Source: UBA1774 sp045223835 (lineage in GTDB: Bacteria > Bacillota > Clostridia > Oscillospirales > Oscillospiraceae). From it: a stretch of DNA of 17,351 bases. Shown one piece after another: positions 1 through 6,385 of the stretch. A model generated the notes under the pieces. The model did not search any database. It had not been told where the DNA came from and saw only the letters and a list, made by a program, of their open reading frames with translations. Made by a program: the position numbers and the translations under genes. Each line of letters starts with the position of its first letter. The first letter of the stretch is position 1. The DNA lies in NCBI GenBank assembly GCA_045223835.1, contig JBGUZS010000022.1:1-17351 (forward strand), read 5' to 3'.

Positions 1-36
1 GGGGCTGTCCCCAATGACACACGATTTATTCATTTT
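1..36. other. Left-edge sequence with a short GC palindrome
   Basis: Bases 1-12 form a 4-bp inverted repeat (GGGG, CTGT, CCCC) just downstream of the stop codon of the minus-strand NUDIX gene. On the minus strand it reads as an AT-rich run followed by the palindrome at the window edge. It could be half of a terminator or the end of a dispersed repeat or mobile element lying outside the window. Nothing else is visible here. Confidence 0.25.
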
Positions 37-1098
37 CTAGCGTTCTATCAGAAATCCGAAGTTATGTATCCCGATAAAATCATTCCAAACCTGCGGCTCC
101 GTGTTTTCAGCACAAGTATATTTCTGTATCTTGAGGTTAGCACCTTCGCAATATGTACGAATTGCATCAGCATCTACCTTAGGGTCCTCCAGATAGTCGA
201 TAATGATGTAGTATCGGCTTTGTATGGAAAACAGATTCTGTAACAGGTCCTGAAAGCTATTGCCGAATTTGCTTGCTTCCCCAAGGAGCAAATGGGCCAC
301 AACCAGATCGTAATGAGCGGGAATGGGCGTATCGCAAATATCCCGCTCTACCACATTTACCTGATCAGATTGCATATTTCTGATCGTTTTCAGCTTCCGC
401 TCATCGCCCGGATATACAATGGCATCCACGCTTGCTTTCGGGAAACAGGAAATGATTGCGGCCAGACTGGTCTTGCCGCTTCCTGCATCCAGAATATGAC
501 CGATATCCGCGATAGATAGGTCCGACAAGAATTTACGCAGGATCGTTATATGGCTTCGGTCATTCACAGGCCGAAAAGCCCCATTTTGTTCACGAATACT
601 CCGATGGAGGTATTCTTTCAGCACCGCCATATCGCGGGCTTTAAGGTATATCTGTTGGTTGGTGTTCGGTTTTCCATTTTCGATCAAGGATACCATTTCT
701 TCCAACGTACACCACATCAGCTTAGTTCCTACGTCGATTTCTTCGCTGGTAAAGGTGGGTGCCATTGAAGGCCCTTTGGTGGTTATCGTAAAGAAGTAAC
801 TGTATTGTTGCAGATCGCAATAAGCCCGGTTTTCATAAATATACCCAAGCTCATAGATTACATCACAAGTGCAGCCGGTTTCTTCCAGCATTTCGCGCCT
901 TAATGCAGTAAGGATATCTTCCCCGTCCTCAACAGTTCCTCCGGGAAGCGAGTACAGGCCAGTGCCGTCTTCGTACATAACGGCATACAGACCATCCGCG
1001 TTTTGCAGAATTGCTCTGACCTTATACTGCGGTGTGGAATTAGCTTTTCCAGCAAGTCCAAGCAAATCTTTGTCCGTCAGCTCCGCAATTTTCTTCAT
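37..1098 (-). CDS. NUDIX hydrolase fused to a class I SAM-methyltransferase-like domain
   Basis: 353 residues when started at the ATG at 1098, which has GGAGG a few bases upstream. A TTG at 1185 in the same frame would add 29 residues and overlap the upstream gene, and is less likely. Residues about 25-160 are a NUDIX domain: the box GX5EX7REUXEEXGU is complete from G54 to C76 (REMLEETGC), so hydrolysis of a nucleoside diphosphate-linked substrate is expected. The substrate is not known. Residues about 180-353 look like a Rossmann methyltransferase: motif I is ILDAGSGKTS around D204, followed by VDAIVYPGDE and YDLVVAHLLL, in the usual order. The Nmad3-type gene lies upstream on the same strand with a 79-base gap. 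Base composition differs from the neighbours: two hand-counted 60-base samples (181-240 and 541-600) are about 43% and 45% GC, against about 65% in dcd. This suggests horizontal acquisition. Methyltransferase activity is inferred from motifs only. Confidence 0.85.
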   Translation of the reverse strand: MKKIAELTDKDLLGLAGKANSTPQYKVRAILQNADGLYAVMYEDGTGLYSLPGGTVEDGEDILTALRREMLEETGCTCDVIYELGYIYENRAYCDLQQYSYFFTITTKGPSMAPTFTSEEIDVGTKLMWCTLEEMVSLIENGKPNTNQQIYLKARDMAVLKEYLHRSIREQNGAFRPVNDRSHITILRKFLSDLSIADIGHILDAGSGKTSLAAIISCFPKASVDAIVYPGDERKLKTIRNMQSDQVNVVERDICDTPIPAHYDLVVAHLLLGEASKFGNSFQDLLQNLFSIQSRYYIIIDYLEDPKVDADAIRTYCEGANLKIQKYTCAENTEPQVWNDFIGIHNFGFLIER

Positions 1099-1177
1099 GT
1101 TCCTCCATCCATTTCCATTTAGTAAAAATAATCCGAAATGCTGTCCTATCCGGTTGTTCGGGATGGAAGCAGGGTTT

Positions 1178-1981
1178 TTAGTCAATGATACTCTTGACCC
1201 AGTCCATCAACTCCTCGGTTTCATAGACCACCAACTCCTGCCAGATGCCGCCGTAATATAGTCCGGGACCCTTTGCTGAGTTTTTCCGTTTGCCGTATGT
1301 ATTCTGCGGCAGGAGAAAACCCAGCTCCCTCCAGGTTGCCCGACTCTGGTTTTTCCCTGTCAGCACCCGGTCTTCCCGGTAATCCAGTATGCCGTATCCT
1401 TTCCGGCCGGGAAGGAAGGACAGCTCCTCCGTCGGCGTGTACAGAGCGTTGCTCGCGTTTTCCAGACGCTTTGCCGATGCATGGGGATGCCAGCCGTATT
1501 CGGCGATCCTGTCTCTATCCGTCAGGATTTCGCCGATCTGCAGATACCCGTAAATGACCTGCAGATCAGCCCCGTTATAGAAATCCTCCGCGTTTTTTCG
1601 GACATATCTGAATGCGCCGCCATGCCGTTCGATCCGCCGAAACCAGCCAAAGAAGAGAAACAGATCCCCCGCCTCCACCTTCGCGTTGGACAGCAGCCCC
1701 TGCGCGGCGCCGATCTGGCCAAAGGCAGGTCTCCAGGAGGGAGGCGCGGGCCGGATACCCTCGCGGATATCCGGGTCCAAATGGCAGGTCGAACAGACCT
1801 TTCCGGGGTTGAGCTGGGCCAAAAGGTCTGAGTACTTCAGCCCCCGGTAAGACAGCTCCTCATAGCCGACGCAGTCGTCGGAGGGGATCGGGAAGGACAG
1901 CAGCGTATTATCGGGCATAATGGGGCTGGGACAACCGCCGTTGGCGGCATCAAAGCCTTTTCTTGAGAGAATGACCTTCAA
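1178..1981 (-). CDS. Nmad3 family (nucleotide modification associated domain 3) protein
   Basis: 267 residues. The start is TTG at 1981, supported by AGGAGG seven bases upstream and by the fact that the family begins with this strand-forming N-terminus. I recognise the conserved family features: SRKGFD at residues 6-11, the following GGCPSPIMPD segment, and CHLDPDIR around residues 66-73, a His/Asp-rich motif likely to be functional. A Gly/aromatic stretch GDLFLFFGWF lies near residue 105. Families of this Nmad group were described by comparative genomics as associated with DNA or nucleotide modification. The biochemical activity of Nmad3 is, as far as I know, unproven. It is the first gene of a minus-strand unit with the NUDIX-methyltransferase gene and has its own promoter at 2055-2083. 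Composition is GC-rich like the rest of the window, unlike its downstream partner. The family call is from memory of its motifs; the function is open. Confidence 0.8.
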   Translation of the reverse strand: MKVILSRKGFDAANGGCPSPIMPDNTLLSFPIPSDDCVGYEELSYRGLKYSDLLAQLNPGKVCSTCHLDPDIREGIRPAPPSWRPAFGQIGAAQGLLSNAKVEAGDLFLFFGWFRRIERHGGAFRYVRKNAEDFYNGADLQVIYGYLQIGEILTDRDRIAEYGWHPHASAKRLENASNALYTPTEELSFLPGRKGYGILDYREDRVLTGKNQSRATWRELGFLLPQNTYGKRKNSAKGPGLYYGGIWQELVVYETEELMDWVKSIID

Positions 1982-2054
1982 CCCCGGTCCTCCTTTCCCT
2001 TCCGGTAAAGCCCGGCGCGAATAAGGCCGTTTCCGGCATGCTTGAGCTTATTTC

Positions 2055-2083
2055 AGTATACCTTGGCCGAATGCACGTTACAA
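2055..2083 (-). promoter_or_regulatory. Sigma-A-type promoter for the Nmad3 unit
   Basis: On the minus strand TTGTAA (2083-2078) is followed by a 17-base spacer and TATACT (2060-2055). The boxes lie about 75 bases upstream of the TTG start at 1981, leaving a moderate leader. It points away from the dcd promoter at 2141-2169, so the two units are divergently transcribed from about 60 bases of shared control region. Confidence 0.65.
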
Positions 2084-2140
2084 GGAGTCCGGGGAAAGAA
2101 TCTGCCCTCTGCGCGGTCGATGCGCTTCTCCCGGATGACC

Positions 2141-2169
2141 TTGAAGAGCCCTCGACGGTATGGTAGAAT
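2141..2169 (+). promoter_or_regulatory. Sigma-A-type promoter for dcd
   Basis: TTGAAG (2141-2146), a 17-base spacer and TAGAAT (2164-2169) precede the dcd start at 2207 by about 38 bases. This is the right distance for a short leader carrying the GAGGAG ribosome binding site at 2195-2200. Confidence 0.6.
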
Positions 2170-2206
2170 ACGAGCAGTTTTAACCTGTCGAATCGAGGAG
2201 AAAAGC

Positions 2207-2779
2207 ATGATCCTGTCTGACCAGACCATATTGCGGATGCTGAAGGAAGGAAGCCTGGTGATCGATCCCATCGAGGAACGCCAGATCCAGCCTGCAAGCG
2301 TCGATATCCGATTGGGCAACACCTTCAGCATCGTAGAGGACAGCTCAACGGGCATCATCACACTGGACCGGGAGATCCATTATCGGACGATCCGGACGGA
2401 TACCTATCTGCTGCTGCCCGGTCAGTTCGTCCTTGCCGCCACAATGGAATACATCTCCCTGCCAAACGACCTGACCGCCTTCGTGGAGGGGAGAAGCTCC
2501 CTGGGGCGCATGGGGCTGTTCATCCAGAATGCCGGATGGGTAGATCCCGGTTTTCGGGGAGAAATCACGCTGGAGCTCTATAACGCAAACCGCTGCGCCA
2601 TCGAACTGACCGCGGGCCGCCGAGTCGGGCAGCTGGTATTTGCCGGGATGGATGCGCCGGCCATACGGCCTTATGCCGGAAAGTATCAGGGGCAGCGCGG
2701 CGCAACCGGCTCGAAGGTATTTATGGATCCGGAACGGGTTTCGGAGATCCGCGGGGACCCAATCCCGAAAACGGAATGA
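2207..2779 (+). CDS. dcd: dCTP deaminase (possibly dUMP-forming)
   Basis: 190 residues, the usual family length. The ATG at 2207 has GAGGAG six bases upstream; an in-frame ATG further up would add a sequence unlike the family. The enzyme deaminates dCTP to dUTP for dTMP synthesis in the cytosol. Visible family features are IQPASVDIRLG near residue 25, the trimeric substrate-binding EGRSSLGRMGL, WVDPGFRGEITLEL carrying the catalytic glutamate region, and the C-terminal GQRGATGSK phosphate-binding segment. The GWVDPGF stretch resembles the bifunctional deaminase/dUTPases of archaea and Mycobacterium (which give dUMP directly) more than the E. coli enzyme. That sub-assignment is inference. The gene stands alone, with its own promoter upstream and a strong terminator downstream. 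It is much shorter than the multi-domain anti-phage dCTP deaminases, so a housekeeping role is the default. Confidence 0.92.
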   Translation: MILSDQTILRMLKEGSLVIDPIEERQIQPASVDIRLGNTFSIVEDSSTGIITLDREIHYRTIRTDTYLLLPGQFVLAATMEYISLPNDLTAFVEGRSSLGRMGLFIQNAGWVDPGFRGEITLELYNANRCAIELTAGRRVGQLVFAGMDAPAIRPYAGKYQGQRGATGSKVFMDPERVSEIRGDPIPKTE

Positions 2780-2829
2780 TCCGGCCTGTTCCCCGGGAAG
2801 GGAAGGCATTCTGCCCCGGGGCTGACAAA

Positions 2830-2877
2830 ATGCCCGGAAATCGTTGAAAGCCAACGGTCTCCGGGCATGCTTTTTTT
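2830..2877 (+). terminator. Rho-independent terminator of dcd
   Basis: The outer stem is ATGCCCGGA (2830-2838) with TCCGGGCAT (2860-2868), enclosing a second perfect stem CGTTG/CAACG with a five-base loop. GC and then seven T residues (2871-2877) follow. This isolates dcd from the downstream oxidoreductase gene. Confidence 0.9.
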
Positions 2878-2957
2878 CGGGGCTTTGCTCTGGGGCGCTT
2901 TGGCGGCGCGATCGGGGGTCCGTGCGCGCGGCGTTCCCGGTCCCGAGACGATGCCTG

Positions 2958-2985
2958 TTGAGAATGCGGGCGAAAATGCTATAAT
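2958..2985 (+). promoter_or_regulatory. Extended -10 promoter for the flavoprotein gene
   Basis: TTGAGA (2958-2963), a 16-base spacer and a perfect TATAAT (2980-2985) preceded by TGC (2977-2979), an extended -10 element. It lies about 60 bases upstream of the ATG at 3046. The 11-mer GAAAATGCTAT here recurs in the promoter of the MoxR operon at 9110-9120. Confidence 0.7.
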
Positions 2986-3045
2986 CGTCATATAGAGATG
3001 TTGACGCCGGGGCCGGGTCCCGGCGCCGGAGAGGGGGCTGAGGCA

Positions 3046-3612
3046 ATGCAGGATCCGGCGAACAGAAGAACCCTGATCTTCAACGGTTCTCCCCGAAAAA
3101 GGGGAGATACCGCCGCCCTGATCCGGGTGCTGACGGAGGGGCTCGCGGGGGAATACCGGGTGGTGGACTGCTACCGGGCGGAGATTTCCCCCTGCATCGA
3201 CTGCCGCAGCTGCCGGAAGGAAAAGAAATGCGTTCTGCAGGACGGGATGCAGGAGATCTACGGGTATATCGAGGCGTGCGACAATATCGTCATCGCCTCG
3301 CCGATCTACTACGCGGAGCTGACGGGAAAGCTGCTGGATACGGCGAGCCGCTTCCAGGTTTATTATTCCGCCCGTTTTTTCCGGAACGAGGATCCGGGGC
3401 TCAAGCCCAAAAAGGGCGGGGTGATCCTGGTCGGAGGCGGGGACGGGGATCCCCGGCGGCCCTACGCCACGGCAAAGATCCTGCTCCGCCAGCTCAATGC
3501 CCAGGAGGTTTTTCCCCTGGTCTGCAGCCATGGGACCAATACCCTGCCCGCCGGGGAGGATGGGGAGGCGATTGACGCCGTCTCCCGGCTCGCGGAGTTC
3601 CTGAATACCTGA
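3046..3612 (+). CDS. Flavodoxin-fold NAD(P)H oxidoreductase, iron-sulfur flavoprotein (Isf)-like
   Basis: 188 residues. The ATG at 3046 has AGGGGG eight bases upstream; an upstream in-frame ATG at 2998 would add a Gly/Pro-rich tail with no ribosome binding site. The N-terminal strand and FMN phosphate loop NGSPRKRGDT (residues 13-22) and the ASPIYYAELTGKL segment mark the NADPH-dependent FMN reductase/flavodoxin fold. Cysteines C50, C53, C56 and C62 form CX2CX2CX5C, the compact motif that binds a 4Fe-4S cluster in iron-sulfur flavoproteins. The protein therefore probably carries both FMN and a cluster and moves electrons in the cytosol. The physiological donor and acceptor cannot be read from the sequence. 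It is a single gene, convergent with the M42 peptidase gene, with only 20 bases between the two stops. Confidence 0.85.
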   Translation: MQDPANRRTLIFNGSPRKRGDTAALIRVLTEGLAGEYRVVDCYRAEISPCIDCRSCRKEKKCVLQDGMQEIYGYIEACDNIVIASPIYYAELTGKLLDTASRFQVYYSARFFRNEDPGLKPKKGGVILVGGGDGDPRRPYATAKILLRQLNAQEVFPLVCSHGTNTLPAGEDGEAIDAVSRLAEFLNT

Positions 3613-3632
3613 AGAGGTCTTCCGCCGCCGCG

Positions 3633-4679
3633 TTACAGCGCATAGGCGATCAGCAGCCGGAGGGTATTCTCCGCCCCGTCCCGATGGCTCCGTTCATAGC
3701 CGTGGGAGGCATAGACGCCGGCGCCGATCAGCCCGTGGCGCAGGTCGTTTCCCGCCTCCAGCGTGGCCTCCACATCGCTGCCGTAATGGGGATAGATATC
3801 CACGGCGTAATCCGCGCCGCTGCGCCGCGCCGCCTCGATCAGTCCCTTCACCACCGGATAGCTGTAGGGTCCTCCGCTGTCCTTGGCGCAGATAGAGACC
3901 TGCTTTTCCGTGCAGGCCAGTCCCTCGCCCACGCAGCCCATATCCACGGAGATGGCCTCGGTGCAGCCGGCGGGCACGCTGCCGCAGCCGCCGTGGCCCA
4001 CCTCCTCGAACACCGTGATATGGGCGTAGACCGCCCGCTTCGGCGTGATCCTTTTCTCCCGGATATACCTGGCGAAGCCCAGAAGGATGCCCACGCTCAG
4101 CTTATCGTCCAGGAAGCGGGACTTGATATAGCCGGACCGGGTGATCCGGACATTTGGCTCAAAGCAGACGATATCTCCCACGGCGATACCCAGCTTTTCC
4201 GTATCCTCCTTCGTTTTCACATCCTCGTCCAGGACGACCTCGCAGGTGTCCCAGCCGCGCTTTATGTCGTTGTATTCGCCGTTTACATGGATGGAGGCGT
4301 TGCACAGCTGGAAGGTGCCCTCATAGTCTCCGCTGAATTTCGTCACGACCCGTACGTTCTCCGTTTCGGCGTTGTTGGGATTCATGCCGCCGAGATTGGT
4401 GAGGCGAAGCCGTCCGTCGGCCTTGATCTCCGCCACCATGCCTCCCAGGGTATCCACATGGGCCTCCAGCAGCAGACCGCTGCCCCGGTCCTCTCCGCCG
4501 AAGGAGACCAGTACGCCGCCCTTATTGGTGAGACTGGCCGCGAAGCCGAGCTTTTGAAACTCCTCCAATACCCAGGCTGCCGCCGCTTCCGTGTAGCCGG
4601 TGGGGGAGTCGATATTCAGCAGGGTCTCGGTTTCCTTGACCAGAAAATCCGTGTATTTTTTCAGAGAAGGCTTATTCAT
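3633..4679 (-). CDS. M42 family metallopeptidase (glutamyl/leucyl aminopeptidase-like)
   Basis: 348 residues, normal for the family. The ATG at 4679 has an AAAGGA site about nine bases upstream. These cytosolic, usually dodecameric enzymes remove N-terminal residues from short peptides with two divalent metal ions. Expected ligands are visible in order: H74 and D76 in EAHVDTLGGMV, the bridging Asp in RFLDDKLS (D191/D192), catalytic E225 and ligand E226 in FEEVGHGG, D246 in SVDMG, and H326 in SHGYERSH near the C-terminus. Some relatives were first annotated as endoglucanases (the FrvX/CelM naming), so peptidase is the safer call. It follows the dehydrogenase gene by 18 bases and is probably co-transcribed from the promoter at 5689-5717. 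Confidence 0.9.
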   Translation of the reverse strand: MNKPSLKKYTDFLVKETETLLNIDSPTGYTEAAAAWVLEEFQKLGFAASLTNKGGVLVSFGGEDRGSGLLLEAHVDTLGGMVAEIKADGRLRLTNLGGMNPNNAETENVRVVTKFSGDYEGTFQLCNASIHVNGEYNDIKRGWDTCEVVLDEDVKTKEDTEKLGIAVGDIVCFEPNVRITRSGYIKSRFLDDKLSVGILLGFARYIREKRITPKRAVYAHITVFEEVGHGGCGSVPAGCTEAISVDMGCVGEGLACTEKQVSICAKDSGGPYSYPVVKGLIEAARRSGADYAVDIYPHYGSDVEATLEAGNDLRHGLIGAGVYASHGYERSHRDGAENTLRLLIAYAL

Positions 4680-4697
4680 TGCTGCGGTTCCTTTCGT

Positions 4698-5651
4698 TCA
4701 GTATCCCAATGCCCGGTCGACGATGTGCACCGGGGGCTTTCCCTGCAGGACCAGGGTGACATTGCGGATCACGGCGTCGATCACCCTGTCGTAGTTGACC
4801 CCGGCCCGGTAGCCGCCGGAAATATGGGGGGTGATCCAGACCCGGGGAGCGGTCCACAGGGGATGCCCCTTGGGCAGGGGCTCCGGATCCATCACGTCCA
4901 GACAGGCGGCCTTGAGCCGGCCCTCCGCCATCACCCGCAGCAGGTCCTCCGTCACCACGCAGTTTCCCCGGCCCACATTCAGAAGGATCGCGGACTTCTT
5001 CATCAGCCGGAGCCTCCGCTCGTCGAACATACCCGCCGCCTCATCCGTGCCCGGCAGGCTGAGGGCCACCACGTCCATCTCCGGAAGCAGGGCGTCCATC
5101 CCCTCCGGGGTGACCAGCTCCCGGACGAAATCCGGACGGTCATGGATGGTGCGGCGCACGCCCCAGCATGCCGCGCCCAGGCAGGAGGCCTTTTGCAGAT
5201 ATGCGGTGCCGATGGCCCCCATCCCCACGGAGAGCACCTTGGAGCCGGCGAAGCGGTCGATGTTGTCCAGGAGGGTCCACTCCTGCCTGTCCTGCATCCG
5301 CAGGTATTCCGGCATGCGCTTCATGGCCATGAGGGTGGTGGTGAGCATATGCTCCGCGATGGATTCGCCGTATGCGCCGTAGGCGTTGGCCAGGGTGACC
5401 TCCTTCGGCAGCCAGGAATAGTTGTTGGCCCCCGCGCTGTACAGCTGAACGAAACGCAGCCGGGGCATTTGCCGGACCATCTCGGGATTGGGAAGCCCCA
5501 CGAAGATCTCCGCCTCCCGAAGGTCCTCCGGGCGGATATCCCGGAAATCCTCTGCGATAACGAGGCTGCAGTCGGGAAGCGCCCGGAAGCGCCGGAGACC
5601 CTCCGCGCTGTGGTCGCCCAGGACCAGAACCTTGGTCAGTTTGCCGCTCAT
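4698..5651 (-). CDS. D-2-hydroxyacid dehydrogenase, NAD-dependent
   Basis: 317 residues from the ATG at 5651, which has AAAGGA about nine bases upstream. Longer in-frame starts (5690, 5762) lack a ribosome binding site and would lie on or beyond the promoter. Family reaction: reversible NAD(P)H-linked reduction of a 2-keto acid to the D-2-hydroxy acid in the cytosol. The nucleotide-binding Rossmann domain has GMGAIG at residues 143-148. The catalytic triad is visible as R228 (NVGRGN), E257 (DVMDPEPLP) and H276 (TPHISGG). The substrate domain, residues 1-100 with YSAGANNY, is shorter than in D-lactate dehydrogenase and resembles the GhrA-like or phosphoglycerate dehydrogenase-like branch. The substrate cannot be assigned. 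It is the first gene of the unit with the M42 peptidase. Confidence 0.88.
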   Translation of the reverse strand: MSGKLTKVLVLGDHSAEGLRRFRALPDCSLVIAEDFRDIRPEDLREAEIFVGLPNPEMVRQMPRLRFVQLYSAGANNYSWLPKEVTLANAYGAYGESIAEHMLTTTLMAMKRMPEYLRMQDRQEWTLLDNIDRFAGSKVLSVGMGAIGTAYLQKASCLGAACWGVRRTIHDRPDFVRELVTPEGMDALLPEMDVVALSLPGTDEAAGMFDERRLRLMKKSAILLNVGRGNCVVTEDLLRVMAEGRLKAACLDVMDPEPLPKGHPLWTAPRVWITPHISGGYRAGVNYDRVIDAVIRNVTLVLQGKPPVHIVDRALGY

Positions 5652-5688
5652 ATCGATCCGTCCTTTCCTTGCATCGGTTTTTGTGCTC

Positions 5689-5717
5689 ATCTTATCACGG
5701 AAACCGCGGCGGGACAA
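5689..5717 (-). promoter_or_regulatory. Sigma-A-type promoter for dehydrogenase-peptidase unit
   Basis: On the minus strand TTGTCC (5717-5712), a 17-base spacer and TAAGAT (5694-5689). It is 38 bases upstream of the ATG at 5651 and supports that start over the longer alternatives. Confidence 0.5.
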
Positions 5718-5769
5718 GCGGCAGGTGAAGCGGGAGGCTCCCGGCATTTCGGGAAATTTCAAAGCGCCG

Positions 5770-5796
5770 TGAGATATTTTCCTCCGGATCCGTAGT
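5770..5796 (+). promoter_or_regulatory. Candidate ECF-type, self-regulated promoter
   Basis: TGAGAT (5770-5775) followed by ATTTT, and CGTAGT (5791-5796) 15 bases later, resembles ECF promoters (a TGAAAC-like -35 and a CGT-starting -10) more than sigma-A boxes. It sits about 30 bases before the TTG start of the sigma gene. ECF factors commonly transcribe their own operon, so autoregulation is inferred. Confidence 0.35.
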
Positions 5797-5827
5797 AAAG
5801 GGGTAAGGCAGGAGGGAGGGCGAAAGC

Positions 5828-6385
5828 TTGGACGACAGCCGGATCATTGAATTGTTCTTCGCCCGCTCGGAGCAGGCGATCACCGAGCTTTCCCATAAAT
5901 ATGGAGCCGTCTGCCGCCGGGTGGCGGAAAACATCCTGAACGACCGGCTGGATGCAGAGGAATGTCTGAACGACGCCTATCTCGCCGTGTGGAACGCCAT
6001 ACCGCCGCAGCGGCCGGATCCGCTCCTGAGCTACGTCTGCCGGATCGTGCGGAATCAGGCGCTGAAGCGGTATCAGTGGAATACGGCGCAGAAGCGGTGC
6101 AGCGTGTATGACGCCGCTCTGGAGGAGATCGCGGAATGCGTTCCCTCCGCCGCATCCGTTGAGCAGGCGGTGGAGGCGGGCGAAGCGGCCCGGGCCGTCA
6201 ACCGCTTCCTGGAAACGCTGGATCGGGAGAGCAGGATCCTGTTTGTCCGGCGCTGCTGGCATGCGGATTCCATCAGTGAGCTTGCGGAGCTGTTTCACCT
6301 GAGCGAGCACGCCGTTTCGGTGCGCCTGTCCCGGATCCGGAAAGCCCTTCGGAAGCGTTTGGAGGAGGAGGGGATATTCCTGTGA
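5828..6385 (+). CDS. RNA polymerase sigma factor, ECF (sigma-70) family
   Basis: 185 residues. The start is TTG at 5828, with GGAGGGAGGG at 5811-5820 upstream; the reading frame has no better start before the conserved region. Region 2 (about residues 10-75) contains the AEECLNDAYLAVW core-binding helix and the SYVCRIVRNQAL segment that recognises the -10 element. Region 4 (about residues 125-180) is the helix-turn-helix ISELAELFHLSEHAVSVRLSRI that contacts the -35 element. Only regions 2 and 4 are present, as in ECF factors. The stop codon overlaps the GTG of the next gene by four bases, so the two are translationally coupled and the neighbour is probably its regulator. It should direct a stress or envelope response; the signal is unknown. 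Confidence 0.92.
   Translation: MDDSRIIELFFARSEQAITELSHKYGAVCRRVAENILNDRLDAEECLNDAYLAVWNAIPPQRPDPLLSYVCRIVRNQALKRYQWNTAQKRCSVYDAALEEIAECVPSAASVEQAVEAGEAARAVNRFLETLDRESRILFVRRCWHADSISELAELFHLSEHAVSVRLSRIRKALRKRLEEEGIFL

Noticed and set aside
450..490. GSGKTS in the NUDIX fusion protein as a possible Walker A motif
   Set aside because: The required glycine four residues before GKT is absent (it is LDAGSGKT) and the context ILDAGSG with downstream motifs fits methyltransferase motif I better.
2207..2779. dCTP deaminase as an anti-phage defence gene
   Set aside because: The protein has only the canonical 190-residue core and none of the extra domains of the known defence versions; housekeeping dTTP synthesis is the simpler explanation.
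3611..3622. GAAGAGGTCTTC palindrome between the convergent genes as a bidirectional terminator
   Set aside because: It is a five-base stem with a two-base loop and no T-runs on either side, which is too weak to call.
3684..5795. A 703-codon plus-strand frame opposite the M42 peptidase and dehydrogenase
   Set aside because: Both opposite-strand genes carry complete catalytic motifs. This frame is low in complexity (His, Gly, Ala, Gln) and has no ribosome binding site or domain.
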